Under the pieces are notes generated by a model that saw only the letters and a list, made by a program, of their open reading frames with translations, had not been told where the DNA came from and did not search any database. 64,000 nt of DNA from Brevinema_A sp051649245. Lineage in GTDB: Bacteria > Spirochaetota > Brevinematia > Brevinematales > Brevinemataceae. The position numbers and the translations under genes are program-made. Position 1 is the first letter of the stretch; the number at the start of each line of letters is the position of its first letter. Shown here piece by piece: positions 1 through 8,634 of this stretch. Location: contig JBOFGS010000018.1 of NCBI GenBank assembly GCA_051649245.1, positions 1-64,000 of the forward strand, read 5' to 3'.

Positions 1-71
1 ACCGAACCTAGAAGTTAAGCCTTAATTCGCCGATGATACTCTTTAATTAGGGGAAAGTAGGTACTACCAGT
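1..71 (+). rRNA. rrf: 5S ribosomal RNA, 3' portion (5' end outside window)
   Basis: The first 70 bases match the 3' part of bacterial 5S rRNA. They contain the conserved CCGAAC...GAAGTTAAGC segment, the CGCCGATGATACT segment and the GGGAAAGTAGGT...CCAG end. A T-rich tract follows at 71-80 and could end the rRNA transcript. The 5' part and any upstream 23S/16S genes lie outside the window. Confidence 0.85.
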
Positions 72-466
72 TTTTTTTGTATTTATTTTTCTTATATAAT
101 ATTATAAAAATTTAATCAATAAAGTTTTATTATTTTTTATTTTCTTACTTCCATCTTCTTCTTTAGAAAAAATGGTTAAAAATTATATCTTCGATTGGTA
201 TTGAAAATATGGAAGTGAGTCTTGCAACTACTTGGAAACGTTATTCTTATGCTACTTTTGGATCTCTTCAATTAAGTAACTCTTTTATGATTTGATGTTT
301 ATATCAAAACAATAGATAGATATTTGACTCTAAATTCTAGAGTTCAGGAGTATGTTAATGAACTGATATTAACAATTCATTTGGTAATACAATATGATAG
401 TTACTCTTTTTATAGTGATATTCAAATAAAAAACACCCCGAAAGGTGTTTTTTATTTGAATATTTT
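72..466. other. 395-bp gap between 5S rRNA and the first lipoprotein gene
   Basis: No intact gene is visible. Short open stretches on the plus strand (167-301 in one frame, about 303-430 in another) read like a decayed membrane or surface protein, but neither has a start with a ribosome binding site and I recognise no family. The terminator at 421-460 closes the gap. Confidence 0.4.
421..460. terminator. Bidirectional intrinsic terminator
   Basis: A perfect 17-bp stem (421-437 pairs with 444-460) with a 6-nt loop, an A-tract on the left and a T-tract on the right. It lies 6 bp beyond the stop codon of the minus-strand lipoprotein gene at 467. Confidence 0.8.
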
Positions 467-1123
467 TTATTTATAAATAATAATCGGTATAATTTCTTTC
501 TTATCTTTTGTTTTTATAATCCATTTTATTTTAATACTCTTATCGTTTTCTACAATAACATTTTCTCCGTTATTTTTAATGATCATTTTATAATCATTAA
601 ATTCCTTTTGGTTACTCTTAACCTCTGAAAAATAGTATGTTTGATTTTCTTTTTTATCAAATTTAAATATCATATTATGATAAAAAGAATAAAAACCTAT
701 TTGTGTATTATAAAATTTATCTTTGATATTTCCTTGAGGATTCTGATGATCTCCACCAAGTCTATATAGTACTGGAATATAGCAGATATTTTTTTCAAAT
801 ATATCTGCTATATTGTTTTGTTCTAATTTTTCTCCGAACTTTATGCTCTGCGATGTTTCTGTTTTTGTATATTCTGTGAACATTTGATTATTAGTGCTAT
901 ACGTTATAATTTTTATTTCTTCTTTTTTTATATTTTTTAAAAAATCATTATTTAAGAATAAATCCCCTATAAAATTATCCCATTCTGTTACTATTCTTTC
1001 AGAATGTAATTCTCTTGTTTTGCGATCGAGACTCGCTTTTTTTTTCATGTCATTGTAGTTTTCTGAAGCACTACAAGCATTAATAAACAGTATCATTAAT
1101 ACATAAGCTAAATATTTTATCAT
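467..1123 (-). CDS. Lipoprotein, YRLGG family (paralogue 1)
   Basis: A 218-residue exported lipoprotein of unknown function. A short hydrophobic signal peptide ends in the lipobox INAC with Cys17. The mature part shows the pattern shared with the next three genes: an FIGDLFLNNDFL segment (51-62), a YRLGG..NPQG motif (120-131), an F.F strand-rich stretch, and a W.I......IPI ending. The start has a Shine-Dalgarno site (GGAG, 7 nt spacing). It is the shortest member, essentially one copy of the domain. The gene is transcribed leftward into the terminator at 421-460. It is probably a surface or periplasmic protein. No database family was recognised. Confidence 0.75.
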   Translation of the reverse strand: MIKYLAYVLMILFINACSASENYNDMKKKASLDRKTRELHSERIVTEWDNFIGDLFLNNDFLKNIKKEEIKIITYSTNNQMFTEYTKTETSQSIKFGEKLEQNNIADIFEKNICYIPVLYRLGGDHQNPQGNIKDKFYNTQIGFYSFYHNMIFKFDKKENQTYYFSEVKSNQKEFNDYKMIIKNNGENVIVENDKSIKIKWIIKTKDKKEIIPIIIYK

Positions 1124-1142
1124 AATATCTCCTATTTTATTT

Positions 1143-1169
1143 TTTAATCTTTTTATGATTAAGATTAAA
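1143..1169. repeat. Inverted repeat in the leader of lipoprotein 1
   Basis: A 9-bp perfect inverted repeat (1143-1151 with 1161-1169) lies about 20 bp upstream of the lipoprotein start. It could be a 5' UTR hairpin or an operator, but in such A+T-rich DNA it may also be chance. Confidence 0.3.
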
Positions 1170-1330
1170 TGTTCTTTATTATATTTAGTTTATCATATTT
1201 TACTAAAATGATTCAATGTTTTTTGTTTATTGTTATTTTTTTATATTATATATTACTATATATAAAGATATTCTTTAATGATTTTTTTTATTTTAGTAAA
1301 TTTTATCGTGTCGTTAAGAATAATAATAGA

Positions 1331-2911
1331 TTATAGCATTTTCTTATTTAATTTTTCATAAGATCTCTTTGATATTTCATCTGTATTATTTTGTTTTAGT
1401 GAAATATTTTTCTCAATATTATTTTCTTGTGAAACATTATCTTTGTCTTTCTTATTTTTATACAAATGTTTTTGATTTGTAATATCATATGTTGTTTGAA
1501 TATCTTCTTTGTGATCATCTTTTATGATTATCTTATTTGTGTTTTCTTTAGATTTATTTTTTTGATCATTTATTTCTTTCTCTTTAGAAGATATAGTACT
1601 ATCAATGATATCATATGGTGTTTTGTTTTTTGATTCTATTTTTGTGTCATCATTAAAGATTTTAGGATTTGGGGTATCTTTTTTTTCATTTATTTCTATC
1701 CTTATTTTATGATTTTTTGTTTGGTCTTTTGTTAACGGATCTCGATCTTTATTTTTATGATCAGGAATTGTAATAATTGGTATCAATCCTGTAGGAATCC
1801 CAAGGATAGGTGGGATAGGTATTTTTGGAATACTTGGTACGGAATTTTCAATCTTACGATCAAGGGTATCTTTTTTATCTATATTTCTATCCATATGATT
1901 ATCATTTTTAAATCTCTCTTTCTCTAATACTTTTGTGTGTTTTTTCTTTTTTCTTTTTTCTACAGGTTCTAAATCTTCAGAATCTATTACTTCTTCCTCT
2001 TCTTCCTCTTCTTCCTCTTCTTCATATTCAGATTCAATCATTGATAATGTTGTATCAGATCCTGAATGATTTTTCTTTTCATCAAGTACCATTGGTTTAT
2101 GTAGTTGATGAAACTGATCTTTAGAAATGGTGCTTATAGAAATCACTCTTGTTTTTTTTTCAGGAGAGCTGCTGATTATCCAAGTAAACGTTTCATTTCC
2201 AATACTCTCAGGAGCTTCTGAATATTCATCTGCAAATGTCAGTAATAAATATTCTTGATCGTTTTCTTTTTTTCTTATTTCTCTAAAAGTATAGTTGTGT
2301 TGATCAATATAGGAGATGTATTCAAATTTGATTCTTTTTCCTAAAAATATTAGTACAATGCGATCATTATATGTCTTTAAGCTTTCAATCCCTTCTGGAA
2401 ATTCTTCTGTTCCTCCTTCTCTCACAAAGAGAGGATAACTATTTATTTTGTTTTCTTCAATATCTTTTTTTAATTGCACTCCATATGTTGACTGAAACTT
2501 TTCATCAACAATCTTATAAGGATTGTTCATTTCTTCTTCAAGTTCTCTGATTCTTTTTTGTGCTAATGTTTTTAGATCTCCTCTGATCTTTTTTAAAGAA
2601 TTAATTTGTTCATTTCTTCTTGTGTCATCTAGATCAATTTTATAAGCTGATTGAATCTGAGATCCCATTTTTTGATCTACAATTGTTAAAATGATTCCTT
2701 CTTTTTTATTATGATAGGTAAAGGTTAGTGTTTTTTTATTTATATTTGGTAGAAATAAATCATTCTCTAGTAATCTACCTATGAAATGGTTCATTATCTT
2801 ATCAATATTTTTTCTCTCTATAACTTGTTCGTTTTCTATATGAGAATTTATACTACAATAAGAAAGTAAATATAATGACACTATTAAATAGAAATTGTAT
2901 TTTTTTATCAT
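1331..2911 (-). CDS. Long lipoprotein, YRLGG family (paralogue 2) with Glu tract and charged tail
   Basis: A 526-residue lipoprotein. The signal peptide ends in LSYC (Cys19), and the start has AAGGAG with good spacing. Residues about 35-260 form the family domain: FIGRLLENDLFLPN at 43-56, a diverged motif FVREGG...FPEG at 162-174, and a WIIS ending near 244. From about 290 the protein changes completely. An 11-residue glutamate run (297-307) is followed by a Lys-rich stretch, a proline/isoleucine segment and a long, highly charged Lys/Asp/Asn-rich tail that looks disordered. The Glu run is encoded by near-perfect 9-bp repeats. Function is unknown. Confidence 0.75.
   Translation of the reverse strand: MIKKYNFYLIVSLYLLSYCSINSHIENEQVIERKNIDKIMNHFIGRLLENDLFLPNINKKTLTFTYHNKKEGIILTIVDQKMGSQIQSAYKIDLDDTRRNEQINSLKKIRGDLKTLAQKRIRELEEEMNNPYKIVDEKFQSTYGVQLKKDIEENKINSYPLFVREGGTEEFPEGIESLKTYNDRIVLIFLGKRIKFEYISYIDQHNYTFREIRKKENDQEYLLLTFADEYSEAPESIGNETFTWIISSSPEKKTRVISISTISKDQFHQLHKPMVLDEKKNHSGSDTTLSMIESEYEEEEEEEEEEEVIDSEDLEPVEKRKKKKHTKVLEKERFKNDNHMDRNIDKKDTLDRKIENSVPSIPKIPIPPILGIPTGLIPIITIPDHKNKDRDPLTKDQTKNHKIRIEINEKKDTPNPKIFNDDTKIESKNKTPYDIIDSTISSKEKEINDQKNKSKENTNKIIIKDDHKEDIQTTYDITNQKHLYKNKKDKDNVSQENNIEKNISLKQNNTDEISKRSYEKLNKKML
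1990..2022. repeat. 9-bp tandem repeat encoding a polyglutamate tract
   Basis: On the plus strand the unit TTCTTCCTC is repeated three times and followed by a partial copy. On the minus strand it encodes Glu codons of the lipoprotein at 1331-2911. The unit is a multiple of three, so copy-number change would alter tract length without breaking the frame. Confidence 0.75.
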
Positions 2912-2934
2912 GTGATGACTCCTTATAAAATCAT

Positions 2935-2974
2935 TAAGATGTTTATATATAATTTATTATGTATAAACATCTTA
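2935..2974. repeat. 13-bp inverted repeat in the lipoprotein 2 leader
   Basis: A perfect 13-bp inverted repeat, arms 2935-2947 and 2962-2974, separated by 14 bp. It sits just upstream of the Shine-Dalgarno site of the gene starting at 2911. It could be an operator or a 5' UTR hairpin. Confidence 0.45.
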
Positions 2975-3181
2975 GATTATTAAAAAAACAAAATACAATC
3001 ATTTAAACATCTATTGATATTTGATCAAAAAATACTGTTAAGTAATTTTATGTTCATATGATACAAAAATATAGACCATTATTTGTGAATAAACAAAAAA
3101 TGAATGTTGATATGATCAATATATTACACATATTTTATATATGTCATGTATAGAACTTTTGATCTTTGTCAGTAAACAGAA

Positions 3182-3217
3182 ACCCCCCCTCATACACTAT
3201 AATGTATGAGGGGGGGT
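3182..3217 (-). terminator. G+C-rich hairpin downstream of lipoprotein 3
   Basis: A perfect 14-bp stem (3182-3195 with 3204-3217) containing seven consecutive G:C pairs, rare in this DNA. It lies 20 bp beyond the stop of the minus-strand gene at 3237. The following minus-strand bases are T-rich but not a clean T-tract. Confidence 0.6.
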
Positions 3218-3236
3218 ATTGGATGTCTTTATATTG

Positions 3237-4160
3237 TTATTTTTGGTTACCCATGTATCTTAAAATGTCGATGACAAGTATTTCTTGAGCATCCTGTGGA
3301 TATTTAATAATTTCATCTTTATCATTGTCTATTTTGTTTATATGATCTATATCTCGAGTTATTCTAGTAACGTTTTTTTCCTCTTCCTCAACGAAAAAAA
3401 CGTTATCACCCCCAACAAAGAAAATCTCGTCCTCTTCATTGTCCTCAACGTTTTCGTCTTTATCAAAACTAGCAATTATTTGATTTTTTTTATTATTATT
3501 AGAGATCTCGATATCTGTTTTTTGATCATTGTTGTTAATAAAAAATGACCATTCGAAACGAGATGCGTAACCGACTTCTATATCTTTATACGGCACTCCT
3601 TTCTCATTATTTCTAATACGTAGGATGTGTGTTGGTATATTATTTTCTTTTTGATCACTATGAAAAATAAAAAGATCATCTTTTTGTTTTGTAAATGTAA
3701 AACGACATGTTTGGTTATTAAATGATAAGATCACTTTTTTATTATAATCTTTCATGTTTTTTATTCCTTGAGGATTATCCCGAGATCCTCCCAAACGATA
3801 AAATATAGGTTCTGCTTTTTCTAATTCAGCATCACCAATCTTATTAAATTGCTTATCATCTCGGTTCAATCGATACCCAATTTTTTGATAAATATCATTA
3901 TTCATCATAACACAATAGATTATTACGACGCGAGGATTAGATAGAGAAGTTCCAAAAATTTCAAGCTGTTTTTTTTGCTTTCCAGGCAGGAGATTTTTAT
4001 TTTCAAAAATATGACCAATAACAGCATCAATTGTTTTAGAGACATCGTCGAATGATGAATCGACTCCTATATCTACAATACCGGGTCTCGAGCTTATTTG
4101 TTCTAATTTAGTACATGTTCCTACGAACAGCAGTGATATTAAAAGACTAATTTTATGCAC
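3237..4160 (-). CDS. Lipoprotein, YRLGG family (paralogue 3)
   Basis: A 307-residue lipoprotein from a GTG start at 4160. I prefer this start to the upstream ATG at 4184 because the GTG is preceded by GAGGGGG at good spacing and gives a compact signal peptide ending in VGTC (Cys16); the ATG has no ribosome binding site. Family features are VIGHIFENKNLLPG, then FYRLGGSRDNPQG around 120-132, then a strand-rich region and an FEW..F segment. The C-terminal third is acidic (DENVEDNEEDE) and charged, as in paralogue 2 but shorter. Function is unknown; it probably lies in the outer membrane or periplasm. Confidence 0.72.
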   Translation of the reverse strand: MHKISLLISLLFVGTCTKLEQISSRPGIVDIGVDSSFDDVSKTIDAVIGHIFENKNLLPGKQKKQLEIFGTSLSNPRVVIIYCVMMNNDIYQKIGYRLNRDDKQFNKIGDAELEKAEPIFYRLGGSRDNPQGIKNMKDYNKKVILSFNNQTCRFTFTKQKDDLFIFHSDQKENNIPTHILRIRNNEKGVPYKDIEVGYASRFEWSFFINNNDQKTDIEISNNNKKNQIIASFDKDENVEDNEEDEIFFVGGDNVFFVEEEEKNVTRITRDIDHINKIDNDKDEIIKYPQDAQEILVIDILRYMGNQK

Positions 4161-4303
4161 CTTGTTCCCCCTCATTAATTGCATATTAATTGATTGTGTG
4201 CATTTTTAACACTATACTATGTATAATCAATAATAATAATAAATACATAGTAACATAGATAATTTTTAATTAGTCAGTTATAATCTATCAATATATTATA
4301 ATA

Positions 4304-5467
4304 TTATATTTTTTGAATTACTATAGGAATAGTATAAGACGAACTTGTGACGATTTTCCAATGAATAATATTATTCTTATGCATAGCATGTGCTATAGAT
4401 AATCCTTTTTTATTAATAAGTAACAAATATGATTCTAAGGTGTTGTCACTTAATATTTTTTCTCCTTTAAATACAATAGTATTACGATTTATTTGATTTT
4501 CAAAAAACGTGAATATTATTTCTTTTCCATCATAATCTTTTAAAATAATAATGTTATCATAATTTTTGGCAGTACGATCTCCTTTTGGATTTTCAGGATT
4601 TCCTCCTAAACGATAAAAAAAAGATATACAATTATTTCCTGAGACAGATATTGAAGAGGATATGTTTTTTTTTCTTTTTTTTGTAGATTTTTCGGCACTG
4701 TCATGTAGACTATGATTTATCCATTGAACAATAGAAGCTCTCTCATTCTGAATATCGAAAAATTTTTTGTTTTCTATCATTGTACCAACCATTGAATCAA
4801 TAAACTTCGATACGTAGAAACTTTTTTCTACATAAATGGGAATGATAAAAGGGGAGTATTTTTCTAATTCTACATGCCACGTCATTTCTACGTTTTTTTT
4901 GTTTGATTTTTTTCTGATATTTTTACCATCGTTTCTAATGATTAATGTATATCTATTATAATTTAAATGTTCTTCCATATCATAAAAATAAAAATTACCA
5001 TTTTCTTCATGATCAAATTTAAAAGAAATAGACTTATCCATGACCTTCAATAAAAGTTCATGGTTTCCATATTGATTGTTTAGTATTTGTATTTCAGGAA
5101 ATGGGGTCAAAATTCCCAATTTTATTTTATGATTAAGTTCTTCTAGAGTACTATCCTCATGTTTTATATATTCAATTTTAATTTTTTTAGATTGGTTTGT
5201 TTTGATCAACGCATTTTTTTGAATAATTGCATTTAGATCAATACCTTTATCAAAATCTACATAATTAAAAATAATTTTATTTTTTGTAAATTGTGGTAAA
5301 AAATGATCATTATCAATGATATTTTTTTGATTAAATAAGTTCATGATTGACGATATTGTTTGTTTTTGTTTGTTAATATTTTCTTCTTGATCTGTCAGAT
5401 TACATGAGGTGAACAATATTATTAAAGATAAATAAAAAACATGTTTGATCATAAGAATCATAATCAT
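4304..5467 (-). CDS. Two-domain lipoprotein, YRLGG family (paralogue 4)
   Basis: A 387-residue lipoprotein with signal peptide ending in FTSC (Cys22). The start at 5467 has GGAAG upstream at 8-nt spacing. It contains two tandem copies of the family domain. The N-terminal copy (about 35-215) begins IMNLFNQKN..DNDHFLP and ends W....E.....FIIPIYVEK, but has lost the YRLGG motif. The C-terminal copy (about 216-387) has MVGTMIENKKFF and the intact motif YRLGGNPENPKG at 285-296, and ends HWKIV......IPIVIQK. The internal duplication defines the domain borders for the whole family. It is the first gene of the leftward lipoprotein cluster. Confidence 0.75.
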   Translation of the reverse strand: MIMILMIKHVFYLSLIILFTSCNLTDQEENINKQKQTISSIMNLFNQKNIIDNDHFLPQFTKNKIIFNYVDFDKGIDLNAIIQKNALIKTNQSKKIKIEYIKHEDSTLEELNHKIKLGILTPFPEIQILNNQYGNHELLLKVMDKSISFKFDHEENGNFYFYDMEEHLNYNRYTLIIRNDGKNIRKKSNKKNVEMTWHVELEKYSPFIIPIYVEKSFYVSKFIDSMVGTMIENKKFFDIQNERASIVQWINHSLHDSAEKSTKKRKKNISSSISVSGNNCISFFYRLGGNPENPKGDRTAKNYDNIIILKDYDGKEIIFTFFENQINRNTIVFKGEKILSDNTLESYLLLINKKGLSIAHAMHKNNIIHWKIVTSSSYTIPIVIQKI

Positions 5468-6139
5468 AGGGTTCTTCCATTATTTATATTCATGAGATAT
5501 TTGATATAGTTTTCTATATCTGCTATTTGTTAATAAATAGATTTAGGTAAATATTTTATAATATATAAGAATACATAGTCTATTATCATAGTATGATAAA
5601 TATTTTCGAAGAAGGTAATCAATCATTTTATATTTTGATCAAAGTTTGTTTTTAATAATGGAGTATGAGTAACTTTGATTTATATTTGTGAACAATCTTT
5701 GTTCGATAATAAAAATAATCACAAATCATATTTTTTTATCTAATGAATTAAGCATGCTTAAAAATGATAGATACAATTTCATACTCTTTATTTATCTAAA
5801 TCAAACGAACTTTTTAGTTCATTTTTTAATCGTTGACTAATTATTATTTCTATGGTATAATTATCTTGAAACATATATCTAATAACACAATGTTATTAAT
5901 TTTAGAGAATGTCACACTCAATAATCATTAGTATATTCTATCCATTTATTATATTATTTTTAGTAATTTTGAAATTAATATTAATAGTATATAAAAATAT
6001 CTTTTACGGAAAAATGCTTTTTGTACGTGACAGTATAAAAAACATTATTTTTTCTTTGCTACACTTTTTGTAGAACGAGAAACAAGAAAACTTTCTTGTT
6101 CTTTTTTTTCTTTATCTTTATAAAAGGAGATCTCATCCA
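5468..6139. other. 672-bp structured gap upstream of nrdI
   Basis: No protein gene is visible. Several inverted repeats nest in 5638-5827: 5638-5646 pairs with 5671-5679, 5684-5691 with 5719-5726 (inner stem 5690-5694/5700-5704), and a weak hairpin at 5807-5820 is followed by a T-tract. The right part holds the nrd leader, with a possible TTGAAA (5969) and TATAAA (5990) promoter at short 15-bp spacing. Confidence 0.4.
6081..6109 (+). terminator. Attenuator-like hairpin in the nrdI leader
   Basis: An 8-bp stem (6081-6088 with 6093-6100), 4-nt loop, then eight T residues (6102-6109). It lies only about 30 bp before the nrdI start and after any plausible promoter, so it would act as a leader attenuator rather than an end-of-gene terminator. 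Confidence 0.5.
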
Positions 6140-6532
6140 ATGATAACAATTTATTATGATTCACATACAGGTAATGTTCAACGTTTTATTAATAAATTAG
6201 AAAAACATAATACCTTATTTCGCTGTATCAAAATCACATCCGATTTATTTATTGATAAGCCAGGGCATCTTATTACATATACTACTAAAATTGGAGAGGT
6301 TTCCGAAATTACCAAATCATTCCTCTCGCATCAAGATAACCACAAGTATATTTTATCAGTCAGCTCTAGTGGCAATCGAAATTGGGGGATCTACTATGCT
6401 GTGGCTGCAGATATTTTGTCGGATCAATTTAATATTCCTATAGGAATTAAATTTGAGTTATCAGGCACTCAAAGAGATGTGTTGAATTATATAAATAAGG
6501 TTAATCATGTGGAGATGTGTTATGCTGAATAA
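6140..6532 (+). CDS. nrdI: NrdI flavodoxin-like protein for class Ib ribonucleotide reductase
   Basis: A 130-residue NrdI. It binds FMN and supplies oxidant for assembling the dimanganese-tyrosyl radical cofactor of NrdF. The N-terminal strand is followed by the SHTGNVQRF phosphate loop that binds FMN, and a later SSSGNRNWG segment matches the second flavin loop. The start has AAAGGAGA upstream. Its last 11 bases overlap the chosen nrdE start, and the order nrdI-nrdE-nrdF is the standard class Ib operon. No nrdH glutaredoxin gene is present in the cluster, so the electron donor must be encoded elsewhere. Confidence 0.93.
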   Translation: MITIYYDSHTGNVQRFINKLEKHNTLFRCIKITSDLFIDKPGHLITYTTKIGEVSEITKSFLSHQDNHKYILSVSSSGNRNWGIYYAVAADILSDQFNIPIGIKFELSGTQRDVLNYINKVNHVEMCYAE

Positions 6533-8615
6533 ACCGTGGATACATTTGAATAATGAAATTATGTCTAAGACGGTAGATGGAAAATTTCAATTTGAGAAAG
6601 ATCATGAAGCACTAGATGCCTATCTACAAGATTATGTGGATGTTCATCGTAAAAAATTTTCTTCTCTAAAAGAACGTTTTGAATATATGATTCAGAATAA
6701 ATATTATATTGATTTTTTTAAGATGTATACAATAGATGATATAGAAGCAGTTTATCTTGCAATTAATAATATACAGTTTCGTTTTGCTTCTTATATGAGT
6801 GCCTTTAAATTTTTTGAAAGTTATGCTTTAAAAGATTTTCACTTAAATATTATTTTGGAAAGTTATGAAGATAGAATAGCTGCTGTTGCATTGTTTTTAG
6901 GTCAAGGTAATACAAAAAAAGCAATTTCTTTCGCTCAACGTATTATTAAACAAGAGTATCAGCCAGCAACACCTACATTTATGAATGCTGGTCGATATAA
7001 TGCAGGCGAATTAGTATCTTGTTTTTTGGATGAAATGGGAGACAGTTTGAGTGGGATTAGCCATATCATTGATTCTTCAATGAAACTTTCTTCAATTGGT
7101 GGAGGTATCTCAATCAATCTATCCAAAGTACGTGCTCGAGGAGAATCTATTAAAGGTGTGGACAATCGTTCTTCTGGAATCCTACCTATTATGAAGATTT
7201 TAGAAGATGTTTTTTCGTATGCCAATCAACTTGGTCAACGTCCTGGTGCTGGTGCTGTATATCTTAATATCTTCCATCAAGATATTTATGAATTTATCGA
7301 GTGTAAAAAAATTAATGTGGATGAAAAAGTCCGTATCAAGTCATTGTCTATAGGGGTGATTATTCCTGATAAATTTATGGAATTGGTAGAGAAGAATGAA
7401 CCTTTTTATGTTTTTGGTCCTCATTCTATTTATCAAGAATATGGTCAATATCTTGATGATATGGATATGGATCTTATGTATGATCAGCTTGTTGCAAACA
7501 CAAACATTAAAAAAATACTTCTTGATGCACGTTTATTATTTATTGACATTGCAAAAACACAAAAAGAAAGTGGGTATCCTTATTTGTTCTTTAAAGGAAA
7601 TGCTAATAAAAATCATGCCTTAAAAGAGATAGGGACTATTAATTTTTCTAATCTTTGTACAGAAATTATGCAATTGTCTGAGCTTTCTGAAATTAATCAT
7701 TATTATGAAGAGGATAAAATAAAACGTGGTATTTCTTGTAATTTAGGATCATTGAATATTGCTACTGTTATGGAAAATAAAAGTATCCAACAAACTGTAT
7801 ATGATGCCATGGATATGCTGACACAAGTTTCTGATTTGACTAATATTAGTATAGCTCCTTCCATTAAAAAAGCAAACGAAGAACTACACAGCGTGGGTCT
7901 CGGTGCGATGAATCTGCATGGATTTTTTGTTAAAAATTTAATTGCATTTGAGAGTGAGGAAGCATTAGAATTTTGTGATTTATTTTTTATGATGGTTAAT
8001 TTTTATTCTCTCCAACGTTCCATGGAAATTGCAAAAGAAAAAGAAAAAACATTCCAAGATTTTGAAAAATCAGAATATGCAAACGGTAATTATTTTGATC
8101 AATATCTTTCCCAAGAACTTTCTATTAAGACTGATAAAATGAAAGAACTTTTTGAAGGTTTATCTATTCCTACTGTTGCTGATTGGAAAAATCTCAAAGA
8201 ATCAGTACAAAAATACGGTCTTTATCATGCTTACCGTTTAGCTATTGCACCTAATCAATCTACCGCTTATATCATGAATGCTACTCCATCAGTAATGCCT
8301 ATGACGGATATGATTGAAGTTCGTGAAGATGGAAACAGTACAGTGTTTTATCCAATGCCTTATTTGACAAATAAAAATATATGGCTCTATCAATCTGCTT
8401 ACAATATGAAACAAGAAAAAATCTTAAAATTAATATCAGTAATTCAAAAACATATTGATCAAGGGATCTCTACAATTTTATTTACAAATAGTAACCAAAG
8501 CACTAAAGATCTTGCTAAATTATATATTTATGCTTATAAATATGGTTTGAAATCATTATATTACACAAGAACAAAAAAACTCACAATCGAAGAATGTCTC
8601 AGTTGTTCCGTGTAG
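6522..8615 (+). CDS. nrdE: Ribonucleoside-diphosphate reductase class Ib, alpha subunit
   Basis: A 697-residue NrdE, the catalytic subunit that reduces ribonucleoside diphosphates to deoxy forms. I start at the ATG at 6522, with GGAG 7 nt upstream, rather than the in-frame ATG at 6507, which lacks a good site. Visible family motifs: ATPTFMNAG, the first redox cysteine in SCFLDEMGDS, the active-site NLCTEI with the thiyl cysteine, a second SCNLGSLN segment, and the C-terminal redox pair CLSC at 692-695. There is no N-terminal ATP-cone, as expected for NrdE. It overlaps nrdI and is followed 19 bp later by nrdF. Confidence 0.95.
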   Translation: MLNKPWIHLNNEIMSKTVDGKFQFEKDHEALDAYLQDYVDVHRKKFSSLKERFEYMIQNKYYIDFFKMYTIDDIEAVYLAINNIQFRFASYMSAFKFFESYALKDFHLNIILESYEDRIAAVALFLGQGNTKKAISFAQRIIKQEYQPATPTFMNAGRYNAGELVSCFLDEMGDSLSGISHIIDSSMKLSSIGGGISINLSKVRARGESIKGVDNRSSGILPIMKILEDVFSYANQLGQRPGAGAVYLNIFHQDIYEFIECKKINVDEKVRIKSLSIGVIIPDKFMELVEKNEPFYVFGPHSIYQEYGQYLDDMDMDLMYDQLVANTNIKKILLDARLLFIDIAKTQKESGYPYLFFKGNANKNHALKEIGTINFSNLCTEIMQLSELSEINHYYEEDKIKRGISCNLGSLNIATVMENKSIQQTVYDAMDMLTQVSDLTNISIAPSIKKANEELHSVGLGAMNLHGFFVKNLIAFESEEALEFCDLFFMMVNFYSLQRSMEIAKEKEKTFQDFEKSEYANGNYFDQYLSQELSIKTDKMKELFEGLSIPTVADWKNLKESVQKYGLYHAYRLAIAPNQSTAYIMNATPSVMPMTDMIEVREDGNSTVFYPMPYLTNKNIWLYQSAYNMKQEKILKLISVIQKHIDQGISTILFTNSNQSTKDLAKLYIYAYKYGLKSLYYTRTKKLTIEECLSCSV

Positions 8616-8634
8616 GATTTTAAAGGAGAAATAA

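Larger units (their letters stand above)
2912..3236. other. 325-bp gap between lipoproteins 2 and 3
   Basis: No gene is visible. It holds the leader hairpin at 2935-2974 for the gene at 2911 and the hairpin at 3182-3217 beyond the stop of the gene at 3237. The remainder is very A+T-rich with several GATC-containing short palindromes but no clear element. Confidence 0.5.

Noticed and set aside
167..430. Open stretches in two plus-strand frames that read like a decayed surface protein
   Set aside because: No start codon with a ribosome binding site, frame changes within the stretch, and no recognised family; treated as a gap.
1933..2124. 63-codon plus-strand ORF antisense to the 526-residue lipoprotein
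   Set aside because: It is the complement of the Glu-tract repeat and simple sequence, with no ribosome binding site.
6252..6443. Plus-strand ORF inside nrdI in another frame
   Set aside because: Shadow of nrdI; no site and no similarity to any family.
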